Both the position numbers and the translations under genes were made by a program. A model generated the notes under the pieces. It did not search any database, was not told the origin of the DNA, and saw nothing but the letters and a program-made list of their open reading frames with translations. Below are positions 27,823-36,764 of a stretch of 64,000 bases of DNA, piece by piece (position 1 is the first letter of the stretch; each line of letters opens with the position of its first letter). Source of the DNA: Robiginitomaculum sp. (GTDB lineage Bacteria > Pseudomonadota > Alphaproteobacteria > Caulobacterales > Maricaulaceae); NCBI GenBank assembly GCA_021776515.1, contig JAJFFS010000016.1, positions 1 through 64,000 on the forward strand, in the 5' to 3' direction.

Positions 27823-28392
27823 ATGAGATACGATTTAATGACAGTTTTGCTTGGTGGAACGGCTTTGATGCTGAGCGGGTGTGCGACATCAGATCCAACC
27901 ATTGTTCCAACGGTGCCGTGCCACACAAATACTTATGGACCATATCAAGAGACGACATGCGCGCCTGGTGTGGAAATTACCGTTCCCATCGGTTCGTTGG
28001 GAACCGGTTCTGAGGTTATTTCGGCTATCAACTTTTCAGCAATCAAATTTGATATGACAGGCACCACTGTATCATTACCTGCATCCGGTCAATTTACTAT
28101 TATATTGAGTGGTCAAAGTGGACAGACAATCGGTACTTCATCCTTTTCTTGGGTGCGTAACGGAGATGAAATATTGACAACAGAAGTGCAATCTATTGAG
28201 AACTGGATAGGCTTCATCACAGCAGATATACACAAAATTGATCTTGACCTTATCCCTATGGTAGTTGGCACAACCCAAGGGACGAATGTTGCCTCATTAA
28301 CTGTAGATTATAATTCTTCACCGGTTGCTATGGCAGCAAGTGTTTGGACAGAATGCCCATCTGGCGGGTCGCAAGTAATGCTATGTGGTTAA
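27823..28392 (+). CDS. Hypothetical lipoprotein
   Basis: The 189-residue protein has a lipoprotein signal (LLGGTALMLSGC, cysteine near 20) and a Thr/Ser/Gly-rich, probably beta-sheet mature part with no family I recognise. It has a few cysteines (PC, TTC, TEC and a terminal CG) that could form disulfides. A strong GGGAGG ribosome site precedes the ATG. The next gene begins 13 bases after its stop, so the pair should be one operon driven by the poly-C promoter. Confidence 0.7.
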   Translation: MRYDLMTVLLGGTALMLSGCATSDPTIVPTVPCHTNTYGPYQETTCAPGVEITVPIGSLGTGSEVISAINFSAIKFDMTGTTVSLPASGQFTIILSGQSGQTIGTSSFSWVRNGDEILTTEVQSIENWIGFITADIHKIDLDLIPMVVGTTQGTNVASLTVDYNSSPVAMAASVWTECPSGGSQVMLCG

Positions 28393-28405
28393 AAGGATAA
28401 GTAGT

Positions 28406-29482
28406 GTGAAGTTGTGTGAGCGGTTAAAATTCTGGACTTTAGTTTTACCGGTCTCGGTTGTCGCTTGTGCAACTTCACAGTCACAAATGAGTGGGTCTGG
28501 GCCGCATATAACAGAAATAAAAAAAATGACTCATGTGTTTACTGACAGAGTCACTCCGCGTGGAATATCTGTAGGTAGAAACTTTCTGGGGCAGAGAACC
28601 TATACGTCCGTTTCTGTTATGAAGGGGGAGCAGCCGCTTGCAGAACTGCCGGGGGTTTTAATAAGCGATAGCCAAGGGGAGGGCATTCGCTTGCGGTTTT
28701 ATTATCACCAGCCGTCTGAAAAACTGAGTCTCAATACCGCCATCATGGCGGAAAAATTCATTGATGCACTGGTGCCGGTGCGTGGCCGGATGTGGCCCGC
28801 TGAACCGTCTTTTTCCTTCACCTATAATATCCACCTCATCGGTTGGGATGAAAGAATTGATGGGGAAATCACCAGGGTTTTTCGCAACAATACGCTTGAG
28901 TTAAACTTTTATGCTCGTGCATTGCCTATCGCAAAAAATGACTTTCTTTTTGCCGGTACGTTGGCTCATGAAACATTTCATCTGATGAAAAGGTTTTATC
29001 CTGAAAAGGGCAAAATGAACGCAAAAAGCGGTTTGAACAAGGCACAAAAAACCATGTTCGAAGAAGCAGGCGCTACCCTTTTCGGGCATTGCATGGATTT
29101 GCAAGTGAGCGGTGAAATACCACTTGGGCACAATCCCGTAAGTACGATTACCAACTCCAATAATAGAGCAGAAACGCGCAAAGGTTCGTTTAATGACCAC
29201 ATGCTAGGAAGGTTCATCGAACCGGGTTTTGAAATAGACAAGGATTATGCCAGTACCATATTCGGCCCCATGCTTTTTACTACGCTTTGGGCCGAGTATG
29301 GGGGACAGGTGGAAATGATAAATGTTGGCGATCCGGCGGCGGAGAAATTCATGAACCTGTGCGAAAATAACATCTGGCCACCGGAAAAACTGATACCGGT
29401 ATTGCAGAAAATGGCAGACGATAGCGTGGACCCGCCGGAACTGCGGCGCAAGCAGGCTCTGGCTAACAAGAAATCGCCATAA
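28406..29482 (+). CDS. HExxH-containing lipoprotein, putative metallopeptidase
   Basis: This 358-residue protein has a lipobox-like start (LVLPVSVVAC, cysteine near 21). It carries LAHETFHLMKRFYPE, an HExxH zinc site near residue 191, and 25-30 residues later FEEAGATLFGHC, whose glutamates could give the third ligand, as in gluzincins. I do not recognise a named family. GTG at 28406 is chosen because AAAAGGA lies eight bases upstream; the frame is open back to 28385. It is in one transcription unit with the lipoprotein before it. A secreted or outer-membrane protease acting outside the cell is an inference. Confidence 0.6.
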   Translation: MKLCERLKFWTLVLPVSVVACATSQSQMSGSGPHITEIKKMTHVFTDRVTPRGISVGRNFLGQRTYTSVSVMKGEQPLAELPGVLISDSQGEGIRLRFYYHQPSEKLSLNTAIMAEKFIDALVPVRGRMWPAEPSFSFTYNIHLIGWDERIDGEITRVFRNNTLELNFYARALPIAKNDFLFAGTLAHETFHLMKRFYPEKGKMNAKSGLNKAQKTMFEEAGATLFGHCMDLQVSGEIPLGHNPVSTITNSNNRAETRKGSFNDHMLGRFIEPGFEIDKDYASTIFGPMLFTTLWAEYGGQVEMINVGDPAAEKFMNLCENNIWPPEKLIPVLQKMADDSVDPPELRRKQALANKKSP

Positions 29483-29490
29483 AATTCTAC

Positions 29491-29949
29491 TCATCCTTGC
29501 GGACATAGCCCTCCGCCCGTTCGTTTTTCGGCAAGAATGATGGTGGATTGCACATCATCAATAAAGGGTAGCGTGGCGATTTTGTCATTGATGATCTGCT
29601 GATAGGCGCGCAGATCGCGGGCGTAGATTTTCACCATATAATCATGGGTGCCGGCGGTGGAAAAATACTCGCTTACCTCTGGTATGCTGGTAATCGCATG
29701 TTCAAAAGCGTCGGCCTGATCGCGGGTGTTGCGTTCCAGTTTGATGAGCACAAAGGCGCAAACATTTAAGCCCAGTGTCTCGGGGTCTAGTGCTGCATGA
29801 TAGCCGGTAATGTATCCCTTTTCCTCAAGCTGACGTACCCGGTGCATGCAAGGCGTGGGTGAAAGATTGATGCGGTTGGCCAGGGCTACGTTGCTGATCC
29901 TTCCTTCTTCTTGAAGGATGGTCAGAATTTTGTGATCAATTTTGTCCAT
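29491..29949 (-). CDS. Lrp/AsnC-family transcriptional regulator
   Basis: The 152-residue protein has an N-terminal winged helix-turn-helix (DHKILTILQEEGRISNVALANRINLSPTPCMHRVRQLEE, shown here only in part by its core ISNVALANRINLS) and a C-terminal RAM/ACT-like ligand domain with YFSTAGTHDYMVKIYARD. Lrp-type proteins sense amino acids and form octamers. It is divergent from the tryptophan dioxygenase gene, so tryptophan or a related amino acid may be the signal. Confidence 0.92.
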   Translation of the reverse strand: MDKIDHKILTILQEEGRISNVALANRINLSPTPCMHRVRQLEEKGYITGYHAALDPETLGLNVCAFVLIKLERNTRDQADAFEHAITSIPEVSEYFSTAGTHDYMVKIYARDLRAYQQIINDKIATLPFIDDVQSTIILAEKRTGGGLCPQG

Positions 29950-30133
29950 TTAGCCCGCGCTTTCTTCACAATGCTATTTCACTAAATTTTTCATATTTAT
30001 AGTGAAATACCCTATGTTTTATAAATTATAAAGAGAAAACATGTTTGAGATGATAATAAGAAAGCCGTATCTTGCTGTTGAAAATTAGCGCTGGTGGTGT
30101 GAGTTCGTTGGCGCAAGCAAGGAGTGAGACACC

Positions 30134-30877
30134 ATGGATCGTCAGAGTTTTTATAAAATGATGAAGGGGGAGACCGGGCTGGATTATGAGGTTTACCTCA
30201 AATCCGATGCCTTGCTGGCGTGCCAGAAACCCTTTGAGGATTTTTGCAACAAGGACGAGTTGCAATTTCAAATTGTTCATCAGGTTGAAGAGCTGTGGAT
30301 GAAGCTTATGGCTTATACGCTTCTTGATATTGATGAGTACATGGCCGAGAAAAACACCAACCGGATTACCACGCTTTTTGCGCGGGTGGATTTGCTGCAA
30401 ACCATGATGAACCAGCAATTGGCCTTACTGGAAACTATGTCGCCCAAGGAATATCAGCAGATACGTCTGGCGCTTGGCAATGGCAGTGGTCAGGAATCCC
30501 CCGGCTTTCGGGTGTTGATGCGCATGGCGCCCTTGTTGTGGGAAACATTTAATGCCCATTATCTTGAGGCAGATGGCAAAACGGTCGAGAGTATTTATGA
30601 CAGCGAATATAGCCATTGTGATGCCTATAAAGTTGCCGAGTGCCTTGCTGAATTTGATTCCAAGTTCCAGCGTTTTGGCTATCGTCACATGCAGCTTATT
30701 GCCCGTTCTATTGGCCTGGGTGCCAGTTCTCTCAAAGGGCGCTCTGTTGATTTACTGCAAGCGGGCATTCGCCGCCAGTTTTATCCAGAGTTATGGGCTA
30801 TACGTAATACCATGACCGATGGCTGGGGTGGTGAATACGGCAAGGTGCGTGATGCCCTTGGCAAGAACGGGGCTTAA
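30134..30877 (+). CDS. kynA: Tryptophan 2,3-dioxygenase family protein
   Basis: The enzyme oxidises L-tryptophan to N-formylkynurenine with heme, the first step of tryptophan breakdown. H49 in FQIVHQVEELWMK matches the active-site histidine, GSGQESPGF (about 117-125) is the conserved loop, and H185 in FGYRHMQLIARSIG is the probable heme ligand. At 247 residues it is shorter than the usual ~280, and no kynureninase or formamidase is next to it. An AAGGAG site precedes the ATG. It is divergent from an Lrp-type regulator. Confidence 0.85.
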   Translation: MDRQSFYKMMKGETGLDYEVYLKSDALLACQKPFEDFCNKDELQFQIVHQVEELWMKLMAYTLLDIDEYMAEKNTNRITTLFARVDLLQTMMNQQLALLETMSPKEYQQIRLALGNGSGQESPGFRVLMRMAPLLWETFNAHYLEADGKTVESIYDSEYSHCDAYKVAECLAEFDSKFQRFGYRHMQLIARSIGLGASSLKGRSVDLLQAGIRRQFYPELWAIRNTMTDGWGGEYGKVRDALGKNGA

Positions 30878-32940
30878 CGTAATTTCAGCCCTGGCACCCC
30901 TTTTGGCCCGGCATTAACTTCATAGGTCAGGTTATCAAGGACGTCCCCAATGGGCTGGACCTGCCCGCCAAGGCAGTCGGCCAGAAACGCTTCGGTCAGG
31001 GCCGCCATAGGGATAAAATCAGGTTCGCCAAAAGGTTCTTTTTTCATCTCCGGGAAATACACCAGAGCTGCGTTGCCACCTGCAAAACGGACCTTTTTAA
31101 CAAAGTTGCGGGCTGTATTTGTGTCCAGTGCATCATTGGCATTGCTTTGTAATACCAGCAAAGGCGTGCGGATTTTCCCGGCATGTGTGATGGGTGAGGT
31201 GGCAAAGATCAGATCAGGGTCCGACCCTTTAGTTGCACTAACCTTCCAACGAGTGCGCCACGGGGAAACTTTTTTTCCTGCGGAGTGATTGATAATGTGT
31301 GCAATATCAAGGGCGGGGTCGATAACTACAGCGCATCGCAGGGCTGTATTTTCAGTGGCCGACAGGTTTAAAACTGTGCGCCCGCCAGAATTCCAGCTAA
31401 ACCCGGCTATGCGGTTTTTATCGGCCAAGCCTTTTGACAGTACGGCTTGAATAGCATCAGCAAGATCATATTTGGCGCGCAGTATACCTTTTCCAAAACC
31501 GGCTTGGGCATAAGAACGGCTCAGTCCGGAGGCGCCGCGCGTATTAACCTCCAGCACGTTATACCCGCGATTGCTTAACCATTGAATGCGCGGATCAAAG
31601 CCATAGGATATCCGTGAGTTTAACCAGGGTTGAGGGATGACAACCAGTGGCGCGGTGGTTGGCTCCTCTTCTTGTGCCGGGGTGAAATAGGTGACCAGTT
31701 TAAAGCCATCACGTGCCCGGGGTGTGAGAATTTTTGTTGGCGCTAATGACCGGCTGGCCAGCGTCGGCATGGTCTCGAAAAGGGTGGTGATTTTATTAGA
31801 TTGCAAATCAAACAGGGAATATATGCCTGGATGCTCTGGCCGGTCGCTATATATTACAAGCTGATCAACAGTATTTGTTGCGGCCAGGATAAAAAACCGT
31901 GGCCCAAGTGCTTTTTCCAAACGATCCAGAACAGGCTGAAACCCGGAGGGTATGGCTTTCCAGTGTGGTATGAGGCCGTTGGTGAAGTAGGCTAATGGTT
32001 CTGCTGTGACCGGGTGAAACAGGGTGTCTTCAATATCCCCATCAGTACCGGTGGCAAGTACTTCACGATCACCTGTTTGCAGATCAAGGCGTGTCAATGA
32101 AGAAAACAATCCTTCCCGGCCATCGATGAGATAAAGACTGGTTGATGTCTCGTCCATTTGCTGTGGCCGGGTTCGTGATATGTCGTCTGCTTTGAGCGTT
32201 AGCAAGGGCAGGTTTTTGCCATTTTGGCCTAACATTATCCAGGTTTGGCTATTGTTTGCGCCATTTTTAATGCCAATACGCGGTACATTGTCCGAATCTG
32301 TAACCCAATACGCAAAACCAGGGTTTTTGGCTATCAGCTTTTTTTCGCCGCTTTCAAGGTCAATGCGGTAAAGGTCAAACAAATGCTCGCCAGCCCTTCG
32401 CAAACGGACAAGAGCAGTGTTCGGCCAGTTTTTGGAAACCCCTTCCAGCCAGACATTGTTACCTTCATCAACAGGCAGCAAATTGCGAACTACGCCTGTT
32501 TGCACATTCAGAGCAAAAGCCTGTGTTGTTTTTGTATCGGCAAAGGCCCGTGAATAAAGAATATAGGCGCTGTTTGGTGTCCAGCGATGTATTTCCACGC
32601 CATCACTGCCAAATGTATATTGCTTGGGTTTGGTTTTCCCATCCGCATCAGCAACAAAAAGGTTTAGCGCCCCGTCGCGTAAAGCCAACCAGCTTACTTT
32701 GGCACCATCGGGGCTGATGCGGCCCTGGTATTGTACCGGGTTTCCAAAAAAGGTTTGCCGCGTGATTGAGCCGCCGGGTGTTTCCGCTTGAGACGGTGTT
32801 TCCGGTATTTGCGGTGTTTCTGGTGCAACGGTTTTAGTTGGCCCACATCCTGCCAGAAAGAGGGCAGCGCACAAACTGGCAATACCAGGGCCTGATATGG
32901 CTTTGGATGATTTGTGTTTATGGAAGGAAGAAAAATTCAA
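30874..32940 (-). CDS. S9-like (prolyl oligopeptidase family) lipoprotein with altered triad
   Basis: The 688-residue protein begins with TTG and has a lipobox (LAALFLAGC-like, cysteine near 32). Residues about 55-420 form a WD40-like beta-propeller with repeated TFGSDG and LYRIDLESGE-type strands, and the C-terminus is an alpha/beta hydrolase of the S9C/DPP-type group. The nucleophile region reads GFSWNSGG (513-520) rather than GxSYGG, and the loop that normally carries the catalytic histidine reads YFPEMKKEPF, with no histidine. It may be inactive or use another residue. It ends convergent with kynA (four-base overlap). Confidence 0.75.
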   Translation of the reverse strand: MNFSSFHKHKSSKAISGPGIASLCAALFLAGCGPTKTVAPETPQIPETPSQAETPGGSITRQTFFGNPVQYQGRISPDGAKVSWLALRDGALNLFVADADGKTKPKQYTFGSDGVEIHRWTPNSAYILYSRAFADTKTTQAFALNVQTGVVRNLLPVDEGNNVWLEGVSKNWPNTALVRLRRAGEHLFDLYRIDLESGEKKLIAKNPGFAYWVTDSDNVPRIGIKNGANNSQTWIMLGQNGKNLPLLTLKADDISRTRPQQMDETSTSLYLIDGREGLFSSLTRLDLQTGDREVLATGTDGDIEDTLFHPVTAEPLAYFTNGLIPHWKAIPSGFQPVLDRLEKALGPRFFILAATNTVDQLVIYSDRPEHPGIYSLFDLQSNKITTLFETMPTLASRSLAPTKILTPRARDGFKLVTYFTPAQEEEPTTAPLVVIPQPWLNSRISYGFDPRIQWLSNRGYNVLEVNTRGASGLSRSYAQAGFGKGILRAKYDLADAIQAVLSKGLADKNRIAGFSWNSGGRTVLNLSATENTALRCAVVIDPALDIAHIINHSAGKKVSPWRTRWKVSATKGSDPDLIFATSPITHAGKIRTPLLVLQSNANDALDTNTARNFVKKVRFAGGNAALVYFPEMKKEPFGEPDFIPMAALTEAFLADCLGGQVQPIGDVLDNLTYEVNAGPKGVPGLKLR

Positions 32941-33160
32941 TTCTTGTGTACCGTTTGTTTATACCGACATGGCAATTCATCATGCCATAAGCTGTTGCGA
33001 AGGTGAAAGATACCGCTCTATCAGTTTAGAAATAACTTAAATTACAGTCACTGGTTGGTCATAAATGGTTCATGACCTCGTAATGCGTGGCACCATTGCC
33101 ATATTCAAATACCATGGATACATGTGCGCGCCGACACATAAAACCCGGCAGGAGAAAAAG

Positions 33161-34825
33161 ATGGCTCGTCAGTATATCTATCATATGCAAGATCTTTCCA
33201 AAATTTATACTGGTGGTAAAAAAGTTCTGGAAAACATCCATTTATCATTTTTTCCCGATGCAAAAATTGGTGTGGTCGGTGTTAATGGTTCGGGTAAATC
33301 CACGCTTTTGCGCATTATGGCCGGGCAGGATACAGAATTTACTGGCGAGGCCTGGCTCGCCAAAGGGGCCAGCGCTGGCTATTTACCACAAGAGCCGGTG
33401 CTGGACTCGACAAAAGATGTGTGGGGCAATGTAATTGAAGGGTGCGCCGAGAAAAAACTTTTTGATGATTATAATGCCATTTCCATGAAGCTTGCCGAAG
33501 ATTATTCGGACGAGATTATGGAAGAAATGAATACGTTGCAGGAGCAGGTTGATGCCGCCGATGCCTGGGATATTGATTCCAAGATTGAGATGGCCATGGG
33601 GGCGTTGCGCTGCCCGCCAGCAAATACAAGCGTTGAAAAACTTTCAGGCGGTGAGTGCCGCCGCATTGCCTTGTGCCGCCTGTTGCTGGCGAAACCTGAT
33701 TTGTTGCTTCTGGATGAACCGACCAATCACCTGGACGCCGAATCCGTAGCCTGGCTGGAACACCATTTAAGTGAGTATGCCGGTGCGATTATTCTGGTCA
33801 CTCACGATCGTTATTTTCTGGATAATCTGACGAATTGGACGTTGGAACTGGATCGTGGCAACGGCATACCTTACGAGGGAAATTACTCTGCCTGGCTAGA
33901 CCAAAAGCAAAAGCGCATGGTGCAGGAAGGCCGCGAAAACGAAACCTGGCGCAAGGCTCTGGGGCGCGAGCTGGACTGGATCCGGTCATCTCCCAAAGCG
34001 CGTCAGGCCAAGTCCAAAGCGCGTATTGATGCCTATGAAGAACTGCGCAACAAAGCCGAGAAGCAACAGGTTGGCACTGCCCAGATTACCATCCCGCCGG
34101 GGCCAAGGCTTGGCGGTGTTGTGGTCGAGGCGCAAGATCTGGACAAGGGCTTTGGCGAACAATTGCTGATCAAGGATTTGAATTTTCGCCTGCCGCCGGG
34201 CGGTATCGTCGGTGTGGTTGGACCCAATGGTGCGGGTAAGACAACACTGTTTCGTATGATTGCTGGTGAAGATACGCCCGATAATGGTGCCTTGCGTTTG
34301 GGTGAAACGGTCAAGCTTGGTTATGTCAACCAGAGCCGCGACGCACTGGATGATAATAAAAACGTCTGGGAGGAAATTTCCGGCGGTGCTGATGTGATCA
34401 CTCTTGGCAAGCGCGATATGTCCAGCCGCGCCTATGTCGGTGCGTTTAACTTCAAGGGCGGCGATCAGCAAAAACCCGTAGGCAAGCTTTCGGGCGGTGA
34501 ACGGAACCGGGTGCATTTGGCCAAAATGCTCAAAACCGAAGCTAATTTATTGCTGCTTGATGAGCCGACCAATGATCTGGATGTCGAGACGCTGGCGGCG
34601 TTGGAAGAAGGGTTGGAAAACTTTGCAGGCTGCGCCGTTATCATCTCTCACGATCGCTTTTTTCTTGACCGCATAGCTACCCATATCCTCGCCTTTGAGG
34701 GCGATAGCCATGTGGAGTGGTTTGAAGGTAATTTTGCCGATTATCTGGAAGACAAGAAACGCCGCCTTGGGCCAGATGCAGACCTGCCCAAGCGCATCAA
34801 GTTTCAGAAGTTCTCCCGGGGGTAG
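33161..34825 (+). CDS. ettA: Energy-dependent translational throttle protein EttA
   Basis: EttA is an ABC-F protein that binds the ribosomal E site and gates entry into elongation according to ATP/ADP. The 554-residue protein has two ATPase domains with Walker A GVNGSGKST and GPNGAGKTT, signatures LSGGECRRIA and LSGGERNRVH, and Walker B LLLDEPTNHLDAES and LLLDEPTNDLDVET. The arm and linker with SPKARQAKSKARIDAYEEL are typical of EttA. The ATG at 33161 follows GGCAGGAG by eight bases; the upstream open frame is not conserved. Confidence 0.96.
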   Translation: MARQYIYHMQDLSKIYTGGKKVLENIHLSFFPDAKIGVVGVNGSGKSTLLRIMAGQDTEFTGEAWLAKGASAGYLPQEPVLDSTKDVWGNVIEGCAEKKLFDDYNAISMKLAEDYSDEIMEEMNTLQEQVDAADAWDIDSKIEMAMGALRCPPANTSVEKLSGGECRRIALCRLLLAKPDLLLLDEPTNHLDAESVAWLEHHLSEYAGAIILVTHDRYFLDNLTNWTLELDRGNGIPYEGNYSAWLDQKQKRMVQEGRENETWRKALGRELDWIRSSPKARQAKSKARIDAYEELRNKAEKQQVGTAQITIPPGPRLGGVVVEAQDLDKGFGEQLLIKDLNFRLPPGGIVGVVGPNGAGKTTLFRMIAGEDTPDNGALRLGETVKLGYVNQSRDALDDNKNVWEEISGGADVITLGKRDMSSRAYVGAFNFKGGDQQKPVGKLSGGERNRVHLAKMLKTEANLLLLDEPTNDLDVETLAALEEGLENFAGCAVIISHDRFFLDRIATHILAFEGDSHVEWFEGNFADYLEDKKRRLGPDADLPKRIKFQKFSRG

Positions 34826-34897
34826 ATGCTTCTTCGATTTCATTGCGCCGATAAAATAGCCGAGGATATTACGATACCTTTTGAGGCTTAGCACCTC

Positions 34898-35072
34898 TCC
34901 TTCGACAAGCTCAGGATGAGGTGTGAGTTAAAGCACCCTTATCCTGAGCTTTGAGTTAAAGCACCCTTATCCTGAGCTTTGAGTTAAAGCACCCTTATCC
35001 TGAGCTTTGAGTTAAAGCTCCCTCATCCTGAGCTTTGAGTTAAAGCTCCCTCATCCTGAGCTTGTCGAAGGA
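34898..35072. repeat. 28-bp tandem repeat array between inverted palindromic repeats
   Basis: Five head-to-tail 28-base units run from 34925 to about 35064; the first three are identical (GAGTTAAAGCACCCTTATCC then TGAGCTTT) and the last two carry the same two substitutions. The left edge is TCCTTCGACAAGCTCAGGATGAG-type sequence (34898-34920) and the right edge is its reverse complement (35050-35072). The same half-sites occur at 43998-44069, so this is a dispersed REP-like family in which the inner part has been amplified. It fills the gap between ettA and the small minus-strand gene. No coding potential is evident. Confidence 0.9.
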
Positions 35073-35142
35073 TGGGCGTCACTGGCCTGCTATAATCAAA
35101 CCTCATGAGTATCCGAGATTGGATAGCTGTTCGTGTTTTACT

Positions 35143-35421
35143 TTAAATAGAGTCGCTTAGTTCCCGCAGGCGCTTTGGTGTTTGTGGGGTGATGGCCACA
35201 CGCTGCTCATGGGTGCAGCTACGGTCTTTACCTTTGAGGCTGGCTTCAATCACTAACGGGTTTTGCAAGGGAACGTTGAGGTAAACGGGCAAGATAATTT
35301 CGCCTTCATCCTCTTTCTTCTGAGGTGATTTTATCTCCTGTTTTGGTTCCCAGGTGAATCCCATAATGCCGATGGCTACGGTGATGATTGCCTTCAAGAT
35401 GAGGCCAAGAAGGTGTAACAT
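35143..35421 (-). CDS. Small hypothetical membrane or secreted protein
   Basis: The 92-residue protein has a hydrophobic N-terminus (LGLILKAIITVAIGIMGF) that may be a signal or anchor, then a charged part with KKEDEGE and a final Pro/Arg-rich tail. A GAGGA site seven bases before the ATG supports it as a real gene. I do not recognise a family. Confidence 0.5.
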   Translation of the reverse strand: MLHLLGLILKAIITVAIGIMGFTWEPKQEIKSPQKKEDEGEIILPVYLNVPLQNPLVIEASLKGKDRSCTHEQRVAITPQTPKRLRELSDSI

Positions 35422-35652
35422 GGTGTTGTCCTCGCTTTGCTGTATCGTTGTTAGATCACATAACCCGGTCTTTGAACGATAATAGCGTTTATCTATGCCT
35501 GTCAGATGAAAAGTGCAAATTTATTTTTGGTAAGGTTCGCTCTAGCTACATATAATTTCAGTCTTTCGCTTGCTTTTTGCGTTATCTATTATGATATAAT
35601 ATAACGCCTAGAAAGACGTACCTCATCTTGAGGCAGAAACAGGATAATTTTC

Positions 35653-36036
35653 GTGCAACGTATCGCTCATGTCGCCCATCACGCTAATCTGGCTGCGCTG
35701 TTTAGCCATGTGTTTTGCTGTGGATTGCCCGCTTTGATGAATGTGGTTGCTCTGACGGCTGGTGCTGGTGCGTTGACGGCTGTGGCCCCGTGGGTAGGCA
35801 GCGTTCATCTGTTCATGCACCAGTTTGAGCTGCATTTACTGGTGTTTTCCGGCTTTGCCCTGATGGTGGGCGTGCTGGCGCAATGGATCAGTGCCCGGCG
35901 TGATTGTGGGACACAAACCTGCGGCCACAGTTCCTGTGCAGCAAAAAAACAGCCGTCACGGTGGATACTAATGGTGGCCGCAACACTGTTCGTGGGTAAT
36001 TTGACCTTTTACCTGGTTCATGGTGTTGGCGCTTAA
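35653..36036 (+). CDS. Small Cys-rich membrane protein (MerC-like arrangement)
   Basis: The 127-residue protein starts with GTG after a CAGGA site. It has about four hydrophobic segments, a vicinal cysteine pair in the first helix (HVFCCGLPALMNVV, about 21-24) and a loop with CGTQTCGHSSC (about 86-96). Paired cysteines in a first membrane helix and a Cys loop recall MerC/MerT metal-uptake proteins, but the similarity is one of pattern only. The function is not known. Confidence 0.55.
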   Translation: MQRIAHVAHHANLAALFSHVFCCGLPALMNVVALTAGAGALTAVAPWVGSVHLFMHQFELHLLVFSGFALMVGVLAQWISARRDCGTQTCGHSSCAAKKQPSRWILMVAATLFVGNLTFYLVHGVGA

Positions 36037-36722
36037 ATAATTGTAAAATGCAGATCGGCGGTGCCGTGTGCTTTTGCGTCAACCATATCCCCACGTTGCA
36101 AGGGGCCAACGCCCGCCGGGGTTCCGGTAAATACCAGATCACCTGCTTTCAGATCAAACAGTTCAGATAAAGCGGCCAGCAATTTTGCCGGTGGCCAGAG
36201 CATGTGTGCCAGATCACCATTTTGTCGTACATCTCCATTAACACGCAGGCGAATAGGGCCAGTTAACGGGCCTAATGGTCCCGACAATGGTGTGATCGGG
36301 CCAATGGGTGCACTGTGATCAAAGGCTTTGGCGGCGGTCCACGGGGCCGCTTTTTTTTTCGCCAGACCTTGCAAATCACGTCGTGTCAGGTCCACACCCA
36401 CGGCCAGTCCATAAACGGCATTGCATGCGTCTTCTTCGCTGGCCTGACGTAATGGTTTGCCGAGCGCCAGAACAAGTTCGACCTCATGATGTAAATCTGA
36501 AGTGGCCCGAGGGTAGGGCACGTCACCGTCATCGCTAACCAGTGCATCGGCTGGCTTGGCAAAAAACACTGGTGGTGAAGTGTTAATGTTCCCGCCCATT
36601 TCCACGACGTGATCAGCATAATTGCGGCCGGCACAAAACACACGGCGCACGGCGAAACGCGCCTGTTGATCCACAACCGGTATGGTGACAAGGGCGGGCG
36701 GGGTAAATACTGTTTCAGGCAA
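36033..36722 (-). CDS. Fumarylacetoacetate hydrolase family protein
   Basis: The protein belongs to the FAH family (acylpyruvases, oxaloacetate decarboxylases and isomerases acting on beta-diketo acids). The metal site is shown by AGRNYADHVVEMG and then HHEVELVLALGK (Glu-x-Glu), with DLTRRDLQ and GTPAGVG further on. The reading frame extends to a TTG at 36782 that would overlap the divergent acyltransferase start; I prefer the TTG at 36722, which has an AAGGA site eight bases upstream and gives 229 residues, the usual size. The exact substrate is unknown. Confidence 0.82.
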   Translation of the reverse strand: MPETVFTPPALVTIPVVDQQARFAVRRVFCAGRNYADHVVEMGGNINTSPPVFFAKPADALVSDDGDVPYPRATSDLHHEVELVLALGKPLRQASEEDACNAVYGLAVGVDLTRRDLQGLAKKKAAPWTAAKAFDHSAPIGPITPLSGPLGPLTGPIRLRVNGDVRQNGDLAHMLWPPAKLLAALSELFDLKAGDLVFTGTPAGVGPLQRGDMVDAKAHGTADLHFTII

Positions 36723-36764
36723 TTGTGGATTTCCTTTTCTTCCTAATCCGGCTAAGCGAGGACC

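Noticed and set aside
34925-35064. Possible CRISPR array
   Set aside because: The 28-bp units are directly adjacent with no spacers between them and there are no cas genes, so this is a plain tandem repeat.
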